DNA from: Vreelandella titanicae BH1
GTDB taxonomy: Bacteria > Pseudomonadota > Gammaproteobacteria > Pseudomonadales > Halomonadaceae
Reading direction: 5' to 3'
DNA: 64,000 nucleotides
Assembly (NCBI RefSeq): GCF_000336575.1
Contig: NZ_AOPO01000006.1
Span: forward strand, 62,001-126,000
Shown: one piece after another, positions 54,803 through 63,427 of the stretch
Layout of the letters: each line of letters starts with the position of its first letter
Numbering within the stretch: the first letter of the stretch is position 1
Notes under the pieces: generated by a model
Databases searched by the model: none
Seen by the model: the letters and a program-made list of their open reading frames with translations, nothing else
What the model was told of the DNA's origin: nothing
Program-made: the position numbers and the translations under genes

Positions 54803-55813
54803 TTAACGCGCGTCGATAGCGGCTTGTGCGGCCTCTACCACCTCTTCACCAATCCGCGGCGCCCATTTTTCGTAAACGGACTGGGTGGCATCGACAAACG
54901 CCTGGTACTGCTCATCGGAAAGCTCGGTTACTGTGACGCCGCGCTCTTGAATCGCCGCAAGCCGCTCGCCCTCTTCTTCACGGGTCATGGCGATTTCCCA
55001 CTCACCCGCTTCTACCGCGGTTTCGCGCAGCAGGGTTTGCTGCTCTTCGCTCAATGTTTGCCATACCTGCTGATTGACCGCAAAAATCAGTGGGTCATTC
55101 ATGTAGTTCCAGAGTGTCAAATGCTCCTGGCCGACTTGATCAATGCGCGCGACGTCAAACACAGAGAGTGGGTTTTCCTGGCCATCAACGGCGCCGGTGG
55201 TCAGCGCAGGCTGAGCGTCTGTCCAGCTCATTTGGGTGGGGTCGGCGCCCAATGCCGAGAAGGTATCCTGGAACAGCGGCGAGCCAACAACGCGGATTTT
55301 CAGGCCGTCCAAGTCGTCTGGTTGGCTAATCGGCCCGCGAGAATTGGAAACCTGGCGGAAACCGTTTTCACCCCAGGCTAACGGGATAACGCCACGAGAT
55401 TCGATTGCTTCAAAAACCAACTCCCCTGCTTCACCACCGGTAACCGCATCAACGGCGGCTTCATCGGGAATGAAGAACGGTAAAGAGAATAGATTAAGTT
55501 CCGGCACCTGGGGCGACCAGTTGATGGTCGAGCCCACAGCGGCGTCAATCAACCCGGAGCGCATGGCGGAAAATTCGCGGGTTTGGTCACCGGAAACCAG
55601 TTGAGAGTTGGGGTAAACGCGCAGCGTTAACTCGCCGTCGCTACGCTCCTCAACTAGTTCGGCCCACTTCTCAGCCGCCTGCCCCCAGGGGAAAGCGTCA
55701 GACAAAACCGTAGAAACCGAGAGTTCGCGTGCTTGTGCAGAAAGGGAGGCGGTCAGCAGAGCCGCACCGGCCAAGCCAGCGGTTAAACGAGCCATTGGGC
55801 GTGTCAGCGTCAT
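54803..55813 (-). CDS. dctP: TRAP transporter periplasmic binding protein DctP
   Basis: A 336-residue DctP-family protein with a signal peptide (about residues 1-28, ending SLSAQARE). The conserved Arg that binds the carboxylate lies in LDGLKIRVVGSPLF (about residues 168-181). The presence of DctPQM beside a sugar-type LacI gene suggests a sugar acid or keto-sugar as substrate, though this is inference. AAGGAT precedes the ATG. The promoter lies in the 121-bp gap before the LacI gene. Confidence 0.9.
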   Translation of the reverse strand: MTLTRPMARLTAGLAGAALLTASLSAQARELSVSTVLSDAFPWGQAAEKWAELVEERSDGELTLRVYPNSQLVSGDQTREFSAMRSGLIDAAVGSTINWSPQVPELNLFSLPFFIPDEAAVDAVTGGEAGELVFEAIESRGVIPLAWGENGFRQVSNSRGPISQPDDLDGLKIRVVGSPLFQDTFSALGADPTQMSWTDAQPALTTGAVDGQENPLSVFDVARIDQVGQEHLTLWNYMNDPLIFAVNQQVWQTLSEEQQTLLRETAVEAGEWEIAMTREEEGERLAAIQERGVTVTELSDEQYQAFVDATQSVYEKWAPRIGEEVVEAAQAAIDAR

Positions 55814-55934
55814 GGTAGATCCTTTTTTAGCTATTTTTATGATGTGCGTTTAGTGGTGTGCGTGGACAGCAGTTGTGAAGCTTTTCGAGAAAGCCCCACT
55901 TATTGTATGCACTTAGGGCGCGAAAGGAAGTCGC

Positions 55935-56933
55935 CTAAGGTCGGCATGTGGCAGTACTGGCCCTTGAGACCAGGGTATAAGGCAACACCAAATTGTCTAC
56001 TTGCCTCCCTTCCAGCACCTCGATCAACATCGCAACAGCTTCGCGTCCGAAGGCTTCCGCCGGTTGGGCAATCGTCGTCAGCGGCGGGTCGCTGTAGGAG
56101 GCAAACGCAATATCATCAAAGCCTGCCACCGAAATATCCTCCGGCACCCGCAGGCCCGCTTCTTTGATACGGCTTATAGCGCCTATGGCCATTTCATCGC
56201 TTTCACAAAAAATGGCGGAGGGGCGCTCCGCTAAAGCAATAAGCGTTTCAGCCGCCTGATAACCAGAACGTGGCGTGAAATCGCCAGGACAAAGCAGGCA
56301 CTCATCTAACGGAATGCCCGCTGCGCTCAACGCATCCTGGTAGCCTTGTTGGCGGTCACGGGTCAAGGGGCTGCGCCGAGGCCCTTTAATCATGCCAATT
56401 CGACGATGCCCCAGGGAGATCAAGTGCTCGGTGGCCTCCCGGGCTGCCGCTCGGTTATCGAGTTTGACGGTGGGACAGGGCGCATCGTCCAGCACCTCGC
56501 AGGCATTGATCATGGGCAATACCGCCCCAGCAGGAAACGCCTTTTCAGAAAAAGGGTTAAAAGCACGCAGTTGAATCACGCCATCCGCCTGGCGGGTACT
56601 GACTAAACTGGCGTATTGGGTTTCCATCGCCTCATTACCAAGCGTATTACACAGCAAAACGCCGTAGCCGCGTTCTTGGGCCGCCTCCTGAATACCGCTG
56701 ATTACCCGCGCAAAGAAGGTATTTGCGATAGTGGGTACTAAAACCACTAAGTTATAAGTGCGCTGTGAGCGAAACTGAACCGCCATCAAATTAGGTTTGT
56801 AGCCCGCTTGATCAACGGCCTTCAGCACTTTTTCCCGGGTGGCCGGTGAGACGATATCCGGCGACTTTAACGCGCGTGATACGGTCGCTACCGATACCCC
56901 CGCCAACTCGGCGACCTTACGTATATTGGTCAT
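55935..56933 (-). CDS. LacI-family transcriptional regulator
   Basis: A 332-residue LacI/GalR regulator with the HTH at residues 3-27 ([20 protein letters not shown]) and a sugar-binding domain. AGGGAGG before the ATG at 56933 decides the start; the frame extends 19 codons upstream without support. It is divergent from the dehydrogenase-isomerase-permease operon across a 264-bp gap with a perfect 18-bp palindrome, and upstream of the DctPQM genes on its own strand. It probably represses sugar genes until a sugar ligand binds. Confidence 0.9.
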   Translation of the reverse strand: MTNIRKVAELAGVSVATVSRALKSPDIVSPATREKVLKAVDQAGYKPNLMAVQFRSQRTYNLVVLVPTIANTFFARVISGIQEAAQERGYGVLLCNTLGNEAMETQYASLVSTRQADGVIQLRAFNPFSEKAFPAGAVLPMINACEVLDDAPCPTVKLDNRAAAREATEHLISLGHRRIGMIKGPRRSPLTRDRQQGYQDALSAAGIPLDECLLCPGDFTPRSGYQAAETLIALAERPSAIFCESDEMAIGAISRIKEAGLRVPEDISVAGFDDIAFASYSDPPLTTIAQPAEAFGREAVAMLIEVLEGRQVDNLVLPYTLVSRASTATCRP

Positions 56934-57105
56934 GGCCTCCCTTATCACTAGGTAATCGCCGTAAGCAGATGGTTGCGCGGCATTATTCATCTCAGCTTAA
57001 CGTATCCCAGCGTTAAACTCAGCGCGCGATTTCCCAACCCTTCGCGCGCACCGATAGACCTTTGTCGCATTGACGCTTATAGCGTGAAGCCCTAATTTCA
57101 AGCCA

Positions 57106-57123
57106 AATGTAACCGGTTACATT
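57106..57123. promoter_or_regulatory. LacI-type operator, 18-bp perfect palindrome
   Basis: AATGTAACCGGTTACATT is fully palindromic with the central CG typical of LacI-family operators. It lies 75-92 nt before the Gfo/Idh gene start and about 175 nt from the divergent LacI gene. It is the obvious site for that repressor and probably controls both directions. Confidence 0.8.
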
Positions 57124-57197
57124 ATCGTCTGTACAAGCGCAGCCTGAACAAGCGCCACCTGAAAAATCATAAGCTTTATTAAAGCAGGAGCCTCTCT

Positions 57198-58376
57198 ATG
57201 CCGCGACCCAATCAACCCCGCATCCGCTTAGGCATGATCGGCGGCGGACAAGGGGCGTTTATCGGCCAAGTTCACCGCTTAGCTGCTCGCCTTGACGACA
57301 CCTGCGAGCTGGTATGTGGCGCCTTTAGCCGCTCGGCGGATAACAACCAGCTGACCGGCGAAGCGTGCCACCTACCTGACGAACGTATTTACGCTGACTG
57401 GCAGCAATTACTGGAAAGCGAGCAGCAACTTCCCGCCGAACAGCGCATGCAGTTATTGGTGATCGTAACGCCTAATCACCTTCACGTACCAATCGCGGAA
57501 GCGGCCATGCAGGCAGGCTTTCATGTGTTCTGCGAAAAACCGGCGGCAGTATCGCTCCAAGAAGCTCAGCGCTTAGCAGAAAGCTGGCATGCCAGCGGCT
57601 GCCTGTATGGCTTGGCGCATACCTACTTAGGCTACCCCATGGTATGGCAAGCCCGAGAAATGGTGAACGAGGGCCAAATAGGTAGCATTCGCAAAATTCA
57701 TGTGGAGTACCCCCAGGGCTGGCTAGGCGAGCATTTAGAACAGCAGGGTAATAAGCAAGCCGCGTGGCGCACCGACCCGGCGTTAGCAGGTATCAGCGGC
57801 TGCATGGCCGACATTGGCACCCATGCTTTCGGCCTCGCCGAGTTTATTTCTGGACATCGTGTTAGCGCTCTCTGCGCCTCGCTTGCCAGCCACGCCGATG
57901 GCCGCCAATTAGACGATGATGGCGATGTACTGCTGCGCACCGATCAAGGCGCCAGCGGAACCCTCATTGCCAGCCAGATCTGCAGCGGGGAAGAAAACGC
58001 ACTTAAAATACGTATTTACGGCGATAAAGGGGCGTTGGAGTGGCACCAAATGGAGCCCAACAGCCTGTTCTACCGCCCGCTTCAAGCACCGATGCGCACC
58101 CTCCGTGCGGGCATCGACCAACCCGACCTTTTCCCCAGCGCAATGCAGCGATTGCGCCTACCTGGCGGCCACCCTGAGGGGTATCTGGAAGCACTCGGCA
58201 ACCTTTACCGCGACTTTGCCCACGCCATTCATCAAGGCAAGCAAGGCGACGTTGAGGGCGTTCCCGGCATGGCCTCCGGGCTACGTGGCATGGCGTTTAT
58301 CGAGGCCGTCACCACCAGCACCAAAAGCGAACAGAAATGGACGCCACTGCCTGCCACTCAACTAACGGGAGCCTAA
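57198..58376 (+). CDS. Gfo/Idh/MocA-family sugar dehydrogenase
   Basis: A 392-residue NAD(P)-dependent oxidoreductase. The Rossmann motif GMIGGGQGAFIGQVH (about residues 12-26), the catalytic EKP (about 112-114, VFCEKPAAVS) and a later DIGTHAFGLAEF (with the His of the family, about 203-214) are visible. Substrates in this family include inositol, glucose and 3-keto-sugars. AGGAG supports the ATG. It is the first gene of a three-gene operon, followed by a TIM-barrel isomerase 2 nt later. The LacI operator precedes it. Confidence 0.87.
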   Translation: MPRPNQPRIRLGMIGGGQGAFIGQVHRLAARLDDTCELVCGAFSRSADNNQLTGEACHLPDERIYADWQQLLESEQQLPAEQRMQLLVIVTPNHLHVPIAEAAMQAGFHVFCEKPAAVSLQEAQRLAESWHASGCLYGLAHTYLGYPMVWQAREMVNEGQIGSIRKIHVEYPQGWLGEHLEQQGNKQAAWRTDPALAGISGCMADIGTHAFGLAEFISGHRVSALCASLASHADGRQLDDDGDVLLRTDQGASGTLIASQICSGEENALKIRIYGDKGALEWHQMEPNSLFYRPLQAPMRTLRAGIDQPDLFPSAMQRLRLPGGHPEGYLEALGNLYRDFAHAIHQGKQGDVEGVPGMASGLRGMAFIEAVTTSTKSEQKWTPLPATQLTGA

Positions 58377-58378
58377 TC

Positions 58379-59455
58379 ATGCCAAACACCCACAAAGGCA
58401 TCCGCGGGCCCGCCATTTTCCTGGCCCAGTTTATCGGCGACGAAGCGCCTTTCGATAGCCTCGACGGTATCGCTCGTTGGGCGGCCGAACAGGGCTATCA
58501 AGCCATTCAGCTACCCACTGCAGACAGTCGTTTTATCGACCTGCACAAGGCCGCTGAAAGCCAAAGTTACTGTGATGAGTTAAACGCCCGCTGTGAAAAA
58601 GCCGGCGTTGTGATCAGTGAACTCTCTACCCACTTACAGGGCCAACTGGTCGCCGTGCATCCCGCTTGCGACGACTTATTCGATGATTTTGCGCCTGTTG
58701 AGCTACACGGCAAGCCGCAGGAGCGTACCGAGTGGGCCATTGAGCAGCTAAAGCTGGCTGCCAAAGCCAGCCAACGGCTTGGTTTAACGGCTCACGCGAC
58801 GTTTTCCGGGGCGCTGCTATGGCCCTTTGTTTACCCCTGGCCCCAACGTCCTGAGGGGCTAGTCGAAGAAGGGTTCAACGAGCTGGCCCGGCGGTGGCGG
58901 CCAATTCTGGATGCCTTTGATGAGGCAGGTGTTGATCTGTGCTTTGAGATTCACCCTGGCGAGGATCTTCACGACGGTGCGTCTTTCGAGCGGTTCCTGG
59001 CGGCAGTGGACAACCATCCACGGGCGAAAATTCTTTATGACCCCAGTCACTTACTGCTGCAGCAGTTGGATTATCTCGAGTTTATCGACCGCTACCACGA
59101 GCGTATCGGCATGTTCCACGTTAAAGACGCTGAATTTAACCCCAATGGCCGCAGCGGCGTTTATGGCGGTTACCAGGGTTGGGTAGAGCGCCCTGGACGC
59201 TTCCGTTCATTAGGCGATGGGCAGATCGATTTCAGCGAGATTTTTAGCCGCCTGACGCAGTACGGATTTGATGGCTGGGCGGTGCTTGAGTGGGAGTGCT
59301 GTATTAAGGACGCCGCCCAAGGCGCCGCACAGGGCGCGTCTTTCATCCAGGCGCACCTGATTCAACCTGCCGGTCGCGCCTTTGACGATTTCGCTGGCGT
59401 AACCGCCAGCCCTTCTCGCAACCGACAAATTCTCGGTCTTCCTTCACACCGCTAA
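58379..59455 (+). CDS. Sugar phosphate isomerase/epimerase-type TIM barrel
   Basis: A 358-residue xylose-isomerase-like TIM-barrel protein, IolE-like in form. Metal ligands can be placed at about Glu189 (CFEIHPGED), Asp220 (DPSHLL), His246 (MFHVKDAE) and Glu304 (LEWECC). The start at 58379, 2 nt after the preceding stop, follows GGGAG; a frame extension into the dehydrogenase is unneeded. With the Gfo/Idh partner it should convert a sugar or keto-sugar in the cytoplasm. Exact substrate is unknown. Confidence 0.83.
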   Translation: MPNTHKGIRGPAIFLAQFIGDEAPFDSLDGIARWAAEQGYQAIQLPTADSRFIDLHKAAESQSYCDELNARCEKAGVVISELSTHLQGQLVAVHPACDDLFDDFAPVELHGKPQERTEWAIEQLKLAAKASQRLGLTAHATFSGALLWPFVYPWPQRPEGLVEEGFNELARRWRPILDAFDEAGVDLCFEIHPGEDLHDGASFERFLAAVDNHPRAKILYDPSHLLLQQLDYLEFIDRYHERIGMFHVKDAEFNPNGRSGVYGGYQGWVERPGRFRSLGDGQIDFSEIFSRLTQYGFDGWAVLEWECCIKDAAQGAAQGASFIQAHLIQPAGRAFDDFAGVTASPSRNRQILGLPSHR

Positions 59456-59501
59456 TTGATTGTTTTAAATCAAGACCACAACCACAACAAAGGATCACGT
59501 C

Positions 59502-60728
59502 ATGGCTATGATACGCACACGACTCAGTATCATGATGTTTTTGCAGTTTTTTATCTGGGGCGGCTGGTTTGTCACCCTTGGCACCTTCCTGGCCAACAAC
59601 CTCAACGCCAGCGGTGGTCAGATTGGCATGGCGTTCTCCACCCAATCCTGGGGTGCCATTATTGCCCCTTTCATTATTGGCTTGATCGCTGACCGCTATT
59701 TCAACGCCGAGCGTATTCTCGCCGTACTCCACTTAGCAGGCGCTGCGTTAATGTACGGCCTGTATGTCGCCAGCGATTTCAGTACGTTTTACCCGTTAGT
59801 GTTGATGTATATGATTATCTATATGCCGACACTGGCGCTGGTTAACTCAGTCTCTTTTCGCCAAATGAGCGACCCAGGCCAGGAGTTCGCCAAAATCCGC
59901 GTGTGGGGAACCATCGGTTGGATTATCGCGGGCTTGGGTATCAGTTACTTATTCGCCTGGGACTCTTCTCAAGGCATCGCCGACGGCATGCTGCGTAACA
60001 CCTTTTTGATGTGCGCTATCGCATCATTAGCCCTAGGCCTATACAGCTTTAGCCTGCCCGCCACGCCGCCTAAAGCAAACGGCCCGGTTGGCTTAAAAGA
60101 AGTACTAGGGCTAGATGCACTGGCCCTGCTAAAAGACCGCAACTACGCCATCTTCTTTATCGCCTCTATTCTGATTTGTATTCCGCTGGCATTTTATTAC
60201 CAAAACGCCAACCCTTTTCTGGCAGAGATCGGCGTGACCAATCCAACCGGCAAAATGACCCTGGGCCAGGTATCGGAAGTGCTGTTTATGCTGTTGCTAC
60301 CGGTCTTTATTCATCGCTTTGGTATCAAGAAAACCTTGCTGATCGGTATGCTGGCGTGGGCGCTACGCTATGCGCTGTTTGCGTTCGGTAACGCCGATGA
60401 GATGGTGTTTATGCTCTTGATTGGTATTGCACTGCATGGCGTGTGCTACGACTTCTTCTTCGTGACCGGCCAAATCTACACCGATGCCCGCGCAGGGGAG
60501 AAGTTTAAAAGCTCTGCCCAGGGCATGATCACGCTGGCCACTTACGGGGTAGGCATGCTAATAGGCTTCTGGGTAGCCGGTCAGATTACCGATCACTTCT
60601 CCACCAACGGCACGCACGACTGGCAAGGCATCTGGATGTTCCCAGCAGCATTTGCTATCGCGGTGCTGGTATTGTTCTTCCTCACCTTTAAAGACGATAA
60701 AAACGTAACGGCTAAGCCTAACGTGTAA
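59502..60728 (+). CDS. NHS-family nucleoside/sugar proton symporter (MFS)
   Basis: A 408-residue protein with 12 membrane helices, similar to the NupG/XapB nucleoside:H+ symporters (QFFIWGGWFVTLGTFL near the start, FAKIRVWGTIGWIIAGL about residues 127-143). Members beside sugar dehydrogenase genes often carry sugars or glycosides. AAGGAT precedes the ATG. It closes the LacI-controlled operon and is followed by a strong terminator. The substrate may be a keto-sugar or a nucleoside; I cannot decide. Confidence 0.83.
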   Translation: MAMIRTRLSIMMFLQFFIWGGWFVTLGTFLANNLNASGGQIGMAFSTQSWGAIIAPFIIGLIADRYFNAERILAVLHLAGAALMYGLYVASDFSTFYPLVLMYMIIYMPTLALVNSVSFRQMSDPGQEFAKIRVWGTIGWIIAGLGISYLFAWDSSQGIADGMLRNTFLMCAIASLALGLYSFSLPATPPKANGPVGLKEVLGLDALALLKDRNYAIFFIASILICIPLAFYYQNANPFLAEIGVTNPTGKMTLGQVSEVLFMLLLPVFIHRFGIKKTLLIGMLAWALRYALFAFGNADEMVFMLLIGIALHGVCYDFFFVTGQIYTDARAGEKFKSSAQGMITLATYGVGMLIGFWVAGQITDHFSTNGTHDWQGIWMFPAAFAIAVLVLFFLTFKDDKNVTAKPNV

Positions 60729-60748
60729 GGATACAGAGCAAAAAAACA

Positions 60749-60773
60749 GCCGGGTGTGTGGGCGGCACCCGGC
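60749..60773 (+). terminator. Terminator after the MFS gene
   Basis: GCCGGGTG (60749-60756) and CACCCGGC (60766-60773) form a perfect 8-bp stem with a 9-nt loop. A run of seven A precedes it, so on the minus strand it could also stop the gene at 60777. Confidence 0.75.
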
Positions 60774-60776
60774 TTA

Positions 60777-61046
60777 CTAAGCTTTGTACGAAAACTGTCC
60801 TAACAGATACAGAGCCAACACAATCAACGCAAGCAAACCCACTACTGCACACCAAGCGCCGTCGGCTCGGCTCCTATGCTCATCGAGATATATCACTTTA
60901 GAAGCCGAAGGATATTTTCCCAAAGTAACTAGTTTACAGATTGGCCAGCCAACCCAGTAACAAATTGTTCTAAAGAATACCTCTGCCAGTATGTAACCTA
61001 TCCCCCTAAAAAACCCCCTGCCTATCTCTTCAAAAAAGCCGTCCAT
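60777..61046 (-). CDS. Small hypothetical membrane protein
   Basis: An 89-residue protein with a hydrophobic N-terminal half (GIGYILAEVFFRTICYWVGWPICKL contains the core YILAEVFFRTICYWVGW) and a C-terminal helix (VVGLLALIVLALYLLG). The family is not recognised by me. AAAGGAG precedes the ATG, so translation is likely. Its last codons lie in a 17-bp sequence GCTTTGTACGAAAACTG (60781-60797) shared with the terminal repeat of the MITE-like element at 18899-18915, so its end may have been altered by an element. Confidence 0.6.
   Translation of the reverse strand: MDGFFEEIGRGFFRGIGYILAEVFFRTICYWVGWPICKLVTLGKYPSASKVIYLDEHRSRADGAWCAVVGLLALIVLALYLLGQFSYKA
60781..60797. repeat. 17-bp match to the MITE-like terminal repeat
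   Basis: GCTTTGTACGAAAACTG here is identical to 18899-18915 in the left arm of the MITE-like element. No second arm was found close by. Confidence 0.6.
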
Positions 61047-61237
61047 AAAACTCCTTTTCGGTTAAACGTAACAAGTAAATACATTGCCCGAATCCGCTTT
61101 CTATTTACTTACGGCTTATCATACCTAGTGATCGCAGATAGCAATTATCTCAACACGATAACACTCGCCATTGCCGATGATAAAATAATGGGCACAGCGT
61201 AGCTTTCTGTGATCCGGTATTATTAACTCTTTAGCTT

Positions 61238-61732
61238 TCATTCTTCCGTAACGACAATCAAGCGCTCATCAATGGCAGGGCCACGTGAGTAGGTGTATTC
61301 CAAAACAAAGCCATCCGATGCAATAGTTCTGTGACTGTTCCCCCAGAATGCCTCTTCGACCTCTTCTTCTTTGTTTGGTGCATACATTTGAATCAGCGCT
61401 TTTAACGCCTGTTCGGCCTTCTGCTTATCTGCATGTAGCCCATAACCAACATCTTTAAACCAATCATTCCACATTAACTTGACATTATCGACTCGGCCGG
61501 TGTTTGGCACTTCATTAATAAACCACTTTACTGTTTCAGCGTTCCCTTGAACACACCCATAGAGCTCACCCATTCCAAATGATGCTGACGTGATTTTTGG
61601 ATTTCGACAATCCAGTGCTTCCGTTGCTTCGCCAGATTCTGAAGTAAATGATTTAAAATCAGCAGCTAAAGCGCTACCTATCATTAAAATAATGCCTAAA
61701 GCACACAACACCAGCTTTCTATAAACCTTCAT
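61238..61732 (-). CDS. Hypothetical exported protein
   Basis: A 164-residue protein with a signal peptide (KLVLCALGIILMIGSALAA, mature from ADFKSF). It has two cysteines in the mature part (ALDCRNP and YGCVQGN) that may pair. I do not recognise the family. AAGGAG eight nucleotides before the ATG at 61732 is strong. A TTG two codons upstream is also possible. Base composition is richer in A/T than its neighbours, suggesting separate origin. Confidence 0.6.
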   Translation of the reverse strand: MKVYRKLVLCALGIILMIGSALAADFKSFTSESGEATEALDCRNPKITSASFGMGELYGCVQGNAETVKWFINEVPNTGRVDNVKLMWNDWFKDVGYGLHADKQKAEQALKALIQMYAPNKEEEVEEAFWGNSHRTIASDGFVLEYTYSRGPAIDERLIVVTEE

Positions 61733-61899
61733 CGTCAATACTCCTTCAGTTTGGCTGGCAGCGATTGAGATCAGTACTCACGTTTCTAGATGCATCTTAT
61801 TCCTAATTACACTGTATAAAAAAGTCGCACGCAAAGCACCAAGAAACGGCAAATAAATCTCAAGTCCTACTATCTAACCGTGGCATCGAAAACGCAAAA

Positions 61900-61944
61900 A
61901 AGCCCAGCCCCCCCGATACTGTCTAGCATCAGGAGACTGGGCTT
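61900..61944 (-). terminator. Terminator after the DUF1080 gene
   Basis: On the minus strand AAGCCCAG (61937-61944) pairs with CTGGGCTT (61900-61908 region), with further pairing in the loop, and a run of six T follows. It ends the GMC-small subunit-DUF1080 operon. Confidence 0.75.
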
Positions 61945-61973
61945 GCTCACTGAGGGTACTTAGAAGCGCCTGA

Positions 61974-62750
61974 CTATAACTCTCTCACCCAAACGTTTCG
62001 AAAGCTAACGTCCGCATCGTGATCCTGCAGGTAAATGGGTGCGCAGCCGTGGGCTTCGTCGTAGTTGGGTTCGCCAATCCACTCGGTGGTGCCTTGCACT
62101 TCAGCATGGTGCTGAACCACTACGCCGTTATGCAGCACGGTGATGTAGGCAGGTGATTCAAGGGCGCCTTCATCATCAAAACGTGGCGCGGTGTAGAGGA
62201 TGTTATAGCTCTGCCACTCACCGGGCGGGCGGGATGCGTTGACCAGCGGAATATGCTGTTTGTAGATAGATGCCGCTTGGCCGTTGGGATAGGTCGGGTT
62301 GTCATAGGAGTCCAGCACTTGCACTTCATAACGCTCCTGCAGGAAGACGCCGCTATTGCCCCGATCTTGACCATCCATGCCTTCAAGATCCTCTGGAGAA
62401 CGCCACTCCAGGTAGAGCTGCACGTCGCAGAAATCCTGGCGTGTGCGTATTCCTCCCGCGCCGCGATTCACCGTCATCACGCCATCTTCCACTTGCCACT
62501 CGGCTGGCCCACCCTCCTCGGCTTCCCACGCGTCTAAATTGGTGCCATCGAATAGCACGATGGCATCGGAGGGAACGCCAGACTCAGGCACTGAAACCGA
62601 AGGGGGCACAGGCTCCCACACTTCGGTTTTGGTGGATTGCTGCTCGGGTGTCAGCGCCTCTTTCGAGGCGTCTTCTTGTGCCGCGCTGTCGAATGCCAAC
62701 AAACTGCCACAAGCCAATAAGCAGAATGCCTGGGCGTATTGATAGTTCAT
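61974..62750 (-). CDS. DUF1080 (3-keto-disaccharide hydrolase-type) secreted protein
   Basis: A 258-residue protein with a signal peptide (AFCLLACGSLLAFDSAAQ; a lipobox LLAC is also possible). The mature lectin-like domain shows LFDGTNLDAW, GNSGVFLQERYEVQVLDSY and PIYLQDHDADVSFRNVWV, the DUF1080/PF06439 hallmark. Characterised members cleave 3-keto-glycosides after oxidation by a GMC or Gfo/Idh enzyme. AAAGGAG before the ATG at 62750 decides the start. It follows the small subunit gene by 17 nt, so a shared periplasmic pathway is likely. Confidence 0.85.
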   Translation of the reverse strand: MNYQYAQAFCLLACGSLLAFDSAAQEDASKEALTPEQQSTKTEVWEPVPPSVSVPESGVPSDAIVLFDGTNLDAWEAEEGGPAEWQVEDGVMTVNRGAGGIRTRQDFCDVQLYLEWRSPEDLEGMDGQDRGNSGVFLQERYEVQVLDSYDNPTYPNGQAASIYKQHIPLVNASRPPGEWQSYNILYTAPRFDDEGALESPAYITVLHNGVVVQHHAEVQGTTEWIGEPNYDEAHGCAPIYLQDHDADVSFRNVWVREL

Positions 62751-62767
62751 CAATGCTCTCCTTTCCA

Positions 62768-63427
62768 TTATGTGGCCCAAGCAGGCTCGCCGTTATAAGG
62801 CGCGCAGCCCTCGTAGCGGCCTGGCACCGCTTCGTAGCGCAAGACTTCAGTCGCGCCAACTTCTGAGGTGAAGAAGCCGAACAGCGTTAGCTGCTTCATC
62901 ATAGTGAAGTAGTGTGGAAGCGCTTTCTCGCTATCCGCGTGCTCCTGGGATGACTGGGTTTCCGCCGTTTGATTTTGAGCGGTCTGGGTCTCTGCAGTCA
63001 GTGCCTCAGCAGGGGTTGGCTGCTTTCTGCGGGCCTGTTGCTGGGCGTGCGCCATCGCTTCGCGATCCAACTCGTTTACGAGCTCTAACCGCTGCTCGCC
63101 ACTCAGCGCTATAAAATCACGTTCGTAAGCCGCTCTGCTGCGTGCCTCAAGCTGCGCTAAACCAAAATAGAACACCTCTCTTTCTGAGGGCGTATAGCAG
63201 TCGCTGACGAACAGGGCCATAAACTCCCCGACGCCAGCGTCTTTAGCACCTGGGGTATCGGTTCTGGGCAGAATGGTTTCGGCAAGCTCGTCCAGCCGCT
63301 CTACATCACGGCTGCTAAAGGGATGGCCTGACTGGCCAGCATCGCTAAAGGCAAATAGGGATTTGCCTCCAATCATCGCTGTACCGGTCGTCAGGGCGAT
63401 CATTTTGAGTAATTCGCGACGATTCAT
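62768..63427 (-). CDS. Gluconate 2-dehydrogenase subunit 3-type small subunit, Tat-exported
   Basis: A 219-residue protein with a twin-arginine signal (NRRELLKMIALTTGTAMIGG). The core matches subunit 3 of membrane-bound GMC sugar dehydrogenases (FMALFVSDCYTPSEREVFYFGL, with a core LDELAETILPRTDTPGAKDAGV). A Gln/Thr/Ala-rich insert with a repeat (TAETQTAQNQTAETQ, about residues 145-159) interrupts it. The ATG at 63427 overlaps the GMC stop (ATGA). It should chaperone or export the FAD subunit through Tat and link it to cytochrome c or quinone. Confidence 0.85.
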   Translation of the reverse strand: MNRRELLKMIALTTGTAMIGGKSLFAFSDAGQSGHPFSSRDVERLDELAETILPRTDTPGAKDAGVGEFMALFVSDCYTPSEREVFYFGLAQLEARSRAAYERDFIALSGEQRLELVNELDREAMAHAQQQARRKQPTPAEALTAETQTAQNQTAETQSSQEHADSEKALPHYFTMMKQLTLFGFFTSEVGATEVLRYEAVPGRYEGCAPYNGEPAWAT

